Shown here: piece after piece, positions 1-4,856 of the stretch
Layout: each line of letters opens with the position of its first letter
Numbering within the stretch: position 1 is the first letter of the stretch
Origin: Acidobacteriota bacterium
Lineage (GTDB): Bacteria; Acidobacteriota; Terriglobia; Terriglobales; Acidobacteriaceae
Reading direction: 5' to 3'
Assembly (NCBI GenBank): GCA_021801945.1
Contig: JAKABE010000146.1
Location: 1-7,601 of the forward strand
DNA: 7,601 nucleotides
Made by a program: the position numbers and the translations under genes
The notes under the pieces: model-generated
Told to the model about the DNA's origin: nothing
The model's database searches: none
What the model saw: the letters and a program-made list of their open reading frames with translations, nothing else

Positions 1-350
1 CCGCGAGGACGAAACTCGCCCCGCACCACGGCCCACACAGGATGACACGCCCTCACCACGTCCTCCAGAACCTGATTCACGATGTTCTCCTGAAAAATGC
101 CCAAGTTCCGGTAACTGAACAGGTACTCTTTCAGCGACTTCAACTCCAGGCAGCGAGCACGCGGCATGTAGCGGATAGTGAGCACGCCGAAGTCCGGCAG
201 CCCGGTCCTGGGACACACCGAAGTCAACTCCGGATCGTCGATCCGGATCTCGTAGCCGGGAAACTGGTTGGGCCAGGTTTCAATGGCGGGAAAGGGATAG
301 TCGAGTCCGGCCTTGGCGTGCTCTTCCGTGTAGCGGGGTTTCGGCGTCAT
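1..350 (-). CDS. queF: NADPH-dependent 7-cyano-7-deazaguanine (preQ0) reductase QueF, partial (C-terminus beyond window)
   Basis: The minus strand reads open from an ATG at 350-348 to the window edge, giving 116 residues beginning MTPKPRYTEEHAKAGLDYPF. It matches the short, single-domain (B. subtilis-type) QueF, which reduces the nitrile of preQ0 to preQ1 with NADPH in the cytosol during queuosine synthesis. Visible hallmarks are CPRTGLPDFG at residues 46-55, with the expected nucleophile Cys46 and the acid Asp53, and the QueF motif ELKSLKEYLFSYRN at 69-82. GIFQE follows at 84-88, with Glu88 42 residues after the Cys, the same spacing as Cys55 to Glu97 in B. subtilis. The residue before Glu88 is Gln, where the B. 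subtilis enzyme has His96. Family members are about 120-165 residues, so most of the gene is present. It is transcribed divergently from the adaptor gene. No Shine-Dalgarno sequence is visible before the ATG. Confidence 0.95.
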   Translation of the reverse strand, partial: MTPKPRYTEEHAKAGLDYPFPAIETWPNQFPGYEIRIDDPELTSVCPRTGLPDFGVLTIRYMPRARCLELKSLKEYLFSYRNLGIFQENIVNQVLEDVVRACHPVWAVVRGEFRPR

Positions 351-356
351 AGGCGT

Positions 357-388
357 ATTGTACGGGCCGGAGGGCCCCACCCCGCCAA
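357..388 (-). promoter_or_regulatory. Possible queF promoter giving a leaderless or near-leaderless mRNA
   Basis: On the minus strand TACAAT (362-357) resembles a -10 box (5 of 6 to TATAAT). A weak TTGGCG (388-383) lies 20 bp upstream, which is longer than ideal. Transcription would begin within a few bases of the queF ATG at 350. This fits the absence of a ribosome binding site. It is a tentative call from sequence resemblance only. Confidence 0.3.
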
Positions 389-413
389 GGCATACCATGT
401 ATTTTCCCGCGTC

Positions 414-443
414 TTAAACGCTTCTCTTCGAGTCTTATATACT
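414..443 (+). promoter_or_regulatory. Possible promoter for the adaptor/TolC-like pair
   Basis: TATACT at 438-443 matches the -10 consensus at 5 of 6 positions. TTAAAC at 414-419, 18 bp upstream, is a poor -35 box (3 of 6). The start site would fall near 450, leaving only about 10 nt before the ATG at 460. The AGGTGA at 454-459 touches the ATG directly and is too close to be a normal Shine-Dalgarno element. An in-frame TGA at 457-459 blocks any earlier start in that frame. Confidence 0.35.
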
Positions 444-459
444 GACCCTGGTTAGGTGA

Positions 460-1698
460 ATGGCTGAAGGAAGAGAGCGAGCGCGCCGACCCTGGCGATG
501 GTTGGTTGCGGCGGCGGTGATTGTCGGCGTGTTCTTCACGGCGCGATATCTATTGCGCCAACACTTGCCTATACGCGCTGCCCAGGCCGAGCGCCAAACC
601 CTGGTGGTCACCGTCAATACCAATGGACATGTTGAACCAGAGGTGAACTATCAGTTCTACAGCCCCATTTCGACGACTGTGAAATCCGTTTATGTGCAGC
701 CCGGCGACGTGGTTCCGGCCGGCAAAGTGCTGGTGGTGCTGGATGACGTGCAGGCGCGTGCTCATGTCGCCAGCGCTGAAAGTGCGCTCAGGGCCGCCCA
801 AGCCGCGCTCTATGCGGTGACCCACAACGGCACTCAGCAGGAGCGCCAGGCGGCGGCAGCGGAAATTGCCGCCGATCGCTTGCAGCTTGATCAGGCACAA
901 CACAATCTGAATGCGCTGACCAAACTGGTTTCCACCGGCGCTGCCTCTCCGGACGAGGTGGCGCAAGCGCGGTTGCAGCTTAAGATCGCGCAAACCACCT
1001 TGAGCGCCGCGGAAACAAGTGCGCGCAGCCGCTACTCCTCCGATGAGGTGGCAAGAGCAGAGGCAGCCGTTGCCGGCGCTGAAGCCAGCCTGACAGCCGC
1101 GCGCCAGGTGGAGGCACAAACGACCATACGCGCGCCCATCCGGGGCACGGTATACAACCTCGATGTCGTTCCCACCCAGTTCGTTGCGGCGGGCTCATTG
1201 CTGCTTGAGATGGCGAACCTCAAGCATCTGCGCGTGCGGGCCTACTTTGACGAGCCGGATTTAGGACGGCTGGCCGTGGGACAAAAGGCTGTGATCCGGT
1301 GGGACGCAAGGCCCAACCATGTGTGGCAGGGCCACGTCGAACGGATGCCGGCTAACGTTGTCATCTACGGCACGCGCACGGTGGGTGAAGCGCTGGTGGC
1401 CATCGATAGCCCCGAAGCTGGCCTGCTGCCAGACACCAATGTCACCATCGCGGTCACCACATCAACCTCGCCGAATGCCTTGAGCGTCCCGCGCGAGGCG
1501 CTCTACGCAGAGAACGGTAAATATTACGTCTACAAGATCACGAATGGGAGCCTGCAGAGAGCTCCGGTAACCATCGGCACGCCTACTTTAACGCAGGTGC
1601 CCATTCTTTCAGGCCTTCAACAGGGCGACTGGGTCGCGACCACAACCACCAACGGTCAGCCCCTGCAGTCGGGCGTGCCCATCAAGGTTCAGCGGTGA
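460..1698 (+). CDS. HlyD/MFP-family periplasmic adaptor subunit of a tripartite efflux or secretion system
   Basis: This 412-residue protein has a basic N-terminus (RERARRPWRW) and one membrane segment at about 12-32, so it is probably anchored in the inner membrane with the rest in the periplasm. The first half of the lipoyl-like domain lies at about 55-95 (VYVQPGDVVPAGKVLVVLDD). A long Ala/Gln-rich alpha-hairpin coiled coil runs from 97 to 220. The second lipoyl half begins TTIRAPIRGTVYNL at 221, and beta-barrel and membrane-proximal domains follow from about 253 to 412. At the hairpin tip the TolC-contact pattern known from AcrA (Arg-x3-Leu-x6-Ser) reads Ala152-Leu156-Ser163, so Leu and Ser fit but Arg is absent. 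It links an inner-membrane pump to an outer-membrane channel. The TolC-like gene follows in the same direction, but the pump gene is not beside it, so substrate and pump class (ABC or RND) cannot be told. The start is the first possible one after an in-frame TGA at 457-459. Confidence 0.93.
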   Translation: MAEGRERARRPWRWLVAAAVIVGVFFTARYLLRQHLPIRAAQAERQTLVVTVNTNGHVEPEVNYQFYSPISTTVKSVYVQPGDVVPAGKVLVVLDDVQARAHVASAESALRAAQAALYAVTHNGTQQERQAAAAEIAADRLQLDQAQHNLNALTKLVSTGAASPDEVAQARLQLKIAQTTLSAAETSARSRYSSDEVARAEAAVAGAEASLTAARQVEAQTTIRAPIRGTVYNLDVVPTQFVAAGSLLLEMANLKHLRVRAYFDEPDLGRLAVGQKAVIRWDARPNHVWQGHVERMPANVVIYGTRTVGEALVAIDSPEAGLLPDTNVTIAVTTSTSPNALSVPREALYAENGKYYVYKITNGSLQRAPVTIGTPTLTQVPILSGLQQGDWVATTTTNGQPLQSGVPIKVQR

Positions 1699-1904
1699 GA
1701 GGTTTGCTTACAAAGGCGTTGGGGATCGGCGGACCGGCCCCTAGCCAGGGTATTGGGAGTTGCGCGGGCTGCCTGACCGGCGCTAACCAGGCCAGCAGCA
1801 TTTGCGCCCGCGCCCTTCGCCCGATCTCCGGCCATTGCCGGATGATGCCGCGATCGCCGCGAGGCTCATTCGTCAGGAAGGAATCTCAGCATGCGGCATT
1901 GGAG
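1699..1904. other. Adaptor-TolC intergenic gap with a 6-bp hairpin
   Basis: These 206 bases lie between the adaptor stop and the preferred TolC-like start. The TolC frame stays open back to a GTG at 1695 that overlaps the adaptor stop as GTGA. The 70 residues this would add show no domain, and they would bury the signal peptide. A perfect hairpin TCCGGC-CATT-GCCGGA sits at 1827-1842. It has no T-run after it, so it is not an obvious terminator. No separate promoter is convincing, and cotranscription with the adaptor gene is likely. Confidence 0.5.
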
Positions 1905-1935
1905 ATGCCAACCGTTAGCGGAAAGTGTGCACTAA
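1878..1935 (+). promoter_or_regulatory. Ribosome binding site and 14-codon out-of-frame mini-ORF overlapping the TolC-like start
   Basis: AAGGAA at 1878-1883 is the best Shine-Dalgarno sequence in the region. It is 7 nt from an ATG at 1891 that is out of frame with the TolC-like gene. That ATG opens MRHWRCQPLAESVH and stops at TAA 1933-1935, overlapping the in-frame ATG at 1905. It could be a short coupled leader ORF. It could also be the true N-terminus, displaced by a single-base indel in the sequence or genome. Confidence 0.4.
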
Positions 1936-3275
1936 TCCGCCCCGGCGACAACCGGTTCAAGTTCTGGGCGTCCCTCCTTGCCGGTCTGGCGCTGGCGGCT
2001 GCGCCGTCACTGGCGCCGGCGCAGGTTTCGCTGTTGACCATCGTCAATCTGGCGCAGCGCAACAGCAGCTCGGTGCAACTGGCTGAAGCCAACGTGGAAA
2101 AGGCCGGCGCACAGTTGGAGGAGAGCCATGACGTCTTTATCCCCTCGCTCTCCTTCGGCTCCGGACTCCCCGCATTCCCTGAGATTGGCTTTACCGGCGC
2201 CTTGCCGACGCTTTACGACGCAACCATCCAATCCATGGCTTTCAGTATGCCCATGATCCGCCAGATGCAGGCCGCGCGCGCCGGATTGGCGGCGGCGGAA
2301 CTCTCCCTTGAAGACGCGCGCGAGCAGGTGGCGCTCGATGCCTCCACTGCATTTATCGAGCTGGACACCGTGAATCGGGAATTGAAGGCCGCGCACCAAC
2401 AGGAGGCCGATGCACGCCGGTTGGTAGCCATCGAACGGCAGAGGACAGAAGCCGGCGTCGATCCGCTGCTCACCTTGTTACACGCGCAACTCACGGCCGC
2501 GCAACTCAAGCTGAACCGCCAGCACCTGGAAGCACGCGCCTCCGCGCTGGCCAAACAGATCGCCGGGTTGACCGGTTTGTCGCCCGAATCCATCACCCCG
2601 GATCACGCGAGTATTCCCGCCATTCCGGCCATCGCGGCTAACGCCCCACCTCGTCCAACTCCCGGCCTGGACTCGGCGCGGATGCTGGCGAAATCCAAGG
2701 CAGTGACCGCCAGGGGCGATCAGGAACGGCGATGGATGCCGGAGTTTTCCTTCGGAGTTATCTACAACCGCAACACCACCGTCTTGAACGACATCAATAG
2801 CTATTACGGGCGCAGCCTGCCCGCCAACAACTTCAGCTCAGGCATCAACATCGATCTGCCCATCTTCAATCCCGCCTACCGGGCCAGGGCCCGGGCGTCG
2901 GCGGCCGACGCTTTGCGCGCCAAGATCGAAGCCGAACAGGCGCAGGACCAAAACAACGCTCAAATTGCGGCGCTCACCGCCCAGCTGCGTGAGCTCGCCA
3001 CCCAGGCTGAGATTGCCAATCTCAATGAAGAGATCGCGGGACAGGAATTGAAGAGCGTGCAGTCGCAATTGCAGGTGGGCAGCGGAAGTGGCTCACCTGG
3101 GGCAAAGTCTCAGCCTCAGATGAGCCCCACGAATGAACAAAGAGCGCTCATTAATCAACAACAGAAGTACGAGGAGGCCCTGGACGCCCAACTCAAGCTG
3201 GACGAGGCCCGGCTGAACCTGCTTCGCGCACTGGGCCACTTGCAGGACTGGCTCAGCGAACTGCACGGAAAGTAG
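1905..3275 (+). CDS. TolC-family outer membrane efflux protein (OEP)
   Basis: From the ATG at 1905 the product is 456 residues, normal for the family. A signal sequence has its hydrophobic core at about 19-37 (KFWASLLAGLALAAAPS) and a likely cleavage after LAPA39. The mature part is two OEP repeats dominated by long Ala/Gln/Glu-rich amphipathic helices at about 50-75, 120-225, 325-395 and 410-450. Short beta segments are rich in small and aromatic residues (FIPSLSFGSGLPAF at 78-91; MPEFSFGVIYN at 278-288 and ININLP-like INIDLPIFNP at 314-323). This is the trimeric barrel-and-tunnel channel that docks on an adaptor such as the one encoded upstream. The start is uncertain: 1905 keeps the signal peptide near the N-terminus but has only GGAG directly abutting the ATG, and a better ribosome site serves an out-of-frame ATG at 1891. 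No lipobox Cys is seen. Function as an export channel is firm; the substrate is unknown. Confidence 0.92.
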   Translation: MPTVSGKCALIRPGDNRFKFWASLLAGLALAAAPSLAPAQVSLLTIVNLAQRNSSSVQLAEANVEKAGAQLEESHDVFIPSLSFGSGLPAFPEIGFTGALPTLYDATIQSMAFSMPMIRQMQAARAGLAAAELSLEDAREQVALDASTAFIELDTVNRELKAAHQQEADARRLVAIERQRTEAGVDPLLTLLHAQLTAAQLKLNRQHLEARASALAKQIAGLTGLSPESITPDHASIPAIPAIAANAPPRPTPGLDSARMLAKSKAVTARGDQERRWMPEFSFGVIYNRNTTVLNDINSYYGRSLPANNFSSGINIDLPIFNPAYRARARASAADALRAKIEAEQAQDQNNAQIAALTAQLRELATQAEIANLNEEIAGQELKSVQSQLQVGSGSGSPGAKSQPQMSPTNEQRALINQQQKYEEALDAQLKLDEARLNLLRALGHLQDWLSELHGK

Positions 3276-3366
3276 CCGTATTCACAGCATCTGGGAAAGA
3301 GCCCTCCGGCACAAAAAGGCCGCCGATCAACTCATTTCCTAATCACGTTTGTCCGGCTTCGGCAGA

Positions 3367-3396
3367 TTGCGCCCTCCCAACCATCCCTGCTAATCT
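3367..3396 (+). promoter_or_regulatory. Weak candidate promoter for tRNA-Arg
   Basis: TTGCGC (3367-3372) and TAATCT (3391-3396) are 18 bp apart and would start transcription near 3403, about 25 nt before the tRNA. Each box matches consensus at only about half its positions, so this is a placement guess. The rest of 3276-3366, after the TolC-like stop, shows no convincing gene or terminator. Confidence 0.25.
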
Positions 3397-3406
3397 GTCT
3401 TTGGTT

Positions 3407-3424
3407 CTGCCCGCCTTTGGGCAG
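3407..3424 (+). other. Perfect hairpin 3 nt upstream of the tRNA
   Basis: CTGCCC (3407-3412), loop GCCTTT, GGGCAG (3419-3424) form a perfect 6-bp stem. It ends three bases before the mature tRNA 5' end, so it would be part of the pre-tRNA leader removed by RNase P. No T-run follows, which argues against a terminator for the upstream gene. Confidence 0.5.
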
Positions 3425-3427
3425 TGT

Positions 3428-3504
3428 GCGCCCGTAGCTCAGCTGGATAGAGCGACTGACTACGAATCAGTAGGTCGGGAGTTCGAATCTCTCCGGGCGC
3501 ACCA
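3428..3504 (+). tRNA. tRNA-Arg (anticodon ACG)
   Basis: A complete 77-nt cloverleaf including genomically encoded CCA. The acceptor stem GCGCCCG (3428-3434) pairs fully with CGGGCGC (3494-3500), the discriminator is A3501, and CCA is 3502-3504. The D-arm is GCTC/GAGC. The anticodon stem is ACTGA/TCAGT with loop CTACGAA, placing ACG at 3462-3464. The T-arm GGGAG/CTCTC (one G-U pair) encloses TTCGAAT. A34 would be deaminated to inosine by TadA, so the tRNA reads CGU, CGC and CGA arginine codons. A strong terminator follows 29 nt downstream, so it appears to be a single-tRNA transcript. Confidence 0.98.
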
Positions 3505-3532
3505 TTCAAACCAATAGAATCATACAGTGATG

Positions 3533-3570
3533 AGCCGAGCGAAACTTGATGCGCTCGGCTTTGATTTTTT
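3533..3570 (+). terminator. Rho-independent terminator after tRNA-Arg
   Basis: AGCCGAGCG (3533-3541) pairs perfectly with CGCTCGGCT (3552-3560) around a 10-nt loop. The tract TTGATTTTTT (3561-3570) follows. This 9-bp GC-rich stem plus T-run is a textbook intrinsic terminator for plus-strand transcription of the tRNA. Confidence 0.9.
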
Positions 3571-3980
3571 CGCCAATACTGCCTCAATGCTCGCTTCCGA
3601 TGGCGGCCATGTGTCCCGAGTAGACTGTCACGCAAAGCGAAGTCGTGAGGCGAACAGAGTGCATGGATGAAAAATCGAGGCAGATACCGGAATCGAACAC
3701 CTCGGAAGAGGGCCTGAAGCACCAGAAGTATCTGGCTGCATCAGACTTGGATCTGGTAAAGGAATCCTGGCTGGACTCTTCGGGGACGAAGGAGTCTCCA
3801 GACTCTCGCGATTCACTCGCTGGCTTCATGCTTCAAGTTCCTATCCGGTCGGGAATCTCTCCCGGCTCGACCACTTGCCCTGGACCCGCGCAAGGTGAAC
3901 GCGGGCGCGGCTGGTTCTCTTTCTGTCGCCGGATTTCGTCTTGGATTGCGCCGTGCCTTTGCAGGGGTCAACCCTTCTGC
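3571..3980. other. Region without a recognisable gene
   Basis: An open plus-strand frame runs from ATG 3663 (second ATG overlapping at 3667) to a stop at 3998. Its first half is very polar (MDEKSRQIPESNTSEEG...) and its second half Arg/Cys/Trp-rich. It ends inside the transposase remnant, has no clear ribosome site and resembles no family I know, so I do not call it a gene. A bulged hairpin lies at 3771-3801 (CTGGACTCTTC against GAAGGAGTCTCCAG). An imperfect look-alike of the tRNA 3' end is at 3847-3873. The stretch is probably eroded insertion DNA. Confidence 0.5.
3847..3873 (+). repeat. Degenerate partial copy of the tRNA-Arg 3' end, or a chance hairpin
   Basis: GGTCGGGA+ATCTCTCC at 3847-3862 equals two blocks of the tRNA (3473-3480 and 3487-3494) with the six intervening bases GTTCGA missing. 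It is followed by an imperfect match ending in ACCA. A tRNA 3' end followed by a displaced copy can mark past integration (attL/attR). The loss of the T-loop core and the self-complementarity of the copy (CGGGA/TCCCG) make chance quite possible. Confidence 0.25.
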
Positions 3981-4230
3981 GAACACCTGCATCAGTGATG
4001 AGCTTTTTACGGTAGATGGAACGCTGATTCGGGCCTGGACCTCGCAGAAGACTTTCCAGCCTAATGGCGGCCGGAGGACTCAAGCGGTGACTTCCACGGC
4101 CAGAAGCGCAGCAACGTGAGGCATGCTTCGGCCACCGATGCCACCACGAGGCTTTACAGGAAAAGCCACGGCAAGGAGCCGAAGCTGAGCTATCTGGGCC
4201 ATGTGTTGGTGAAGGGCCGCAACGATCTCC
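3981..4230 (+). pseudogene. IS5-family (DDE_Tnp_1-type) transposase remnant, frameshifted and truncated
   Basis: Three adjoining frames give pieces of one conserved stretch of IS5-type transposases. EHL (3981-3989) is in one frame. After a one-base shift, SDELFTVDGTLIRAWTSQKT starts at 3994. From 4089 the original frame resumes with DFHGQKRSN and continues through RLYRKSHGKEPKLSYLGHVL and GRND. Intact relatives read roughly SDEHFTVDGTLIEAWASQKSF...DFHGEKRSN...ARLYRKGKGKEAKLSYLGH. The Asp of VDGT (codon 4015-4017), the expected first catalytic Asp, is present. The N-terminal half and the regions carrying the second Asp and the Glu are missing, so it cannot be active. A later out-of-frame HFFNKFSV-stop (4250-4276) might be the element's C-terminal tip after an internal deletion; that is speculative. 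No terminal inverted repeats or target duplication were found. Confidence 0.85.
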
Positions 4231-4406
4231 TACGGCCACGCTGCCACCGCACTTCTTCAACAAGTTCTCAGTCTGAACTCCTGGCGCTTTGCTCTGGGTC
4301 TTTCTGTCCCAACTGCTTCCTGTGCTCGGGGAAAGGGTTCGGAACCCGGCTTGCAGTGGTGAGCCCTGGTCACCGTGCCGGCACAGCGGCGTTCAGCACC
4401 GCGCGT

Positions 4407-4428
4407 TTCCAGGCTTGTTGGCCTGGAA
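4407..4428. repeat. Perfect 8-bp inverted repeat (hairpin)
   Basis: TTCCAGGC (4407-4414), loop TTGTTG, GCCTGGAA (4421-4428). It is the strongest hairpin in the gene-poor region. No T-run follows on the plus strand (GACGTC comes next), and none precedes it that would terminate minus-strand transcription. It could be a regulator site, an insertion-element end or part of an RNA. Confidence 0.5.
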
Positions 4429-4566
4429 GACGTCCCATGCATCATCGCCAGAAGCATCTCAGCCAAGGCCGGGAGTGTTCGGAACATCGATTTTTATTGA
4501 CACCCTACCTCCGGTCTGCGAGATTGACTATGTCTTTCCGAACTCGGTCGCTTTCCCCTTTTACTT

Positions 4567-4680
4567 ATGCAAGCCAAGATGCAATTGACCGAACGCATCC
4601 AGCAGCAGACGGGCCTCCAGATACTTCCCCGGAACCGGGCTGCTAAACTCAAGCCGATTCGAAGAAATCGGAAGCTTTGA
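4567..4680 (+). CDS. Doubtful small ORF, 37 residues, basic C-terminus
   Basis: ATG at 4567 (second in-frame ATG at 4579) to TGA at 4678-4680. It encodes a Gln-rich start (MQAKMQLTERIQQQTG) and a strongly basic end (RAAKLKPIRRNRKL). There is no Shine-Dalgarno sequence: the bases before it are pyrimidine-rich. The hairpin at 4654-4671 lies inside its 3' end. I do not recognise it. It may be a chance ORF or the tail of a degraded gene, and is listed because nothing else explains the stretch. Confidence 0.15.
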   Translation: MQAKMQLTERIQQQTGLQILPRNRAAKLKPIRRNRKL

Positions 4681-4843
4681 CTGTTCTGCCCCCGCTTGCC
4701 GGCGAGCTGCGTGCTGGCCTTCGCAGGCTCTTCATTTCCCAGTCTGCACCCAACCGGGCGAACGCCCCCAGTGCGTTCCACCGGGAGGCGATCGGAACTC
4801 TCCGTTACCACTGAGTCAATTCGGTCGCTGGTCGTTTCTGGTC

Positions 4844-4850
4844 TTTGGAG
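4844..4850 (+). promoter_or_regulatory. Ribosome binding site fixing the start of the surface-protein gene
   Basis: TTTGGAG, with core GGAG at 4847-4850, is 6 nt before ATG 4857. It is the only start in this frame with good spacing. The upstream in-frame limit is a TGA at 4812-4814, and the later ATG at 4890 has no such site. Confidence 0.65.
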
Positions 4851-4856
4851 CATGTG

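Larger units (their letters stand above)
4277..4856. other. Region without a recognisable gene; several short perfect hairpins
   Basis: Both strands carry open frames up to about 150 codons. None has a recognisable domain, and they overlap each other freely. Perfect inverted repeats are GGGTTC-g-GAACCC (4335-4347), GTGCCGGCAC (4375-4384), TTCCAGGC-6-GCCTGGAA (4407-4428), CCGATT-6-AATCGG (4654-4671) and GAACGC-7-GCGTTC (4760-4778). A consensus TTGACA at 4497-4502 lacks a good -10 box at the right distance (GAGATT at 17 bp). The last part is the 5' flank of the surface-protein gene. Confidence 0.5.

Noticed and set aside
42..455. 137-codon plus-strand ORF
   Set aside because: It is antisense to queF, whose minus-strand translation carries clear catalytic motifs.
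1695..1904. GTG start at 1695 extending the TolC-like protein by 70 residues, overlapping the adaptor stop
   Set aside because: The extension has no domain and would place the signal peptide about 85 residues inside the protein. The open frame is likely chance in GC-rich DNA, although GTGA coupling cannot be fully excluded.
3390..3722. 110-codon minus-strand ORF containing IRTPDLLIRSQSLYPAELRAH
   Set aside because: This is the familiar false protein from translating the complement of a tRNA gene; the real feature is tRNA-Arg(ACG) on the plus strand.
4497..4525. TTGACA with GAGATT 17 bp later as a promoter
   Set aside because: The -10 half matches at only three positions and no gene starts at a sensible distance; recorded only as a possibility.
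4116..4646. 176-codon plus-strand ORF
   Set aside because: Only its first 38 or so codons are transposase-like; the rest runs through unrelated sequence after the remnant ends, so it is not one gene.
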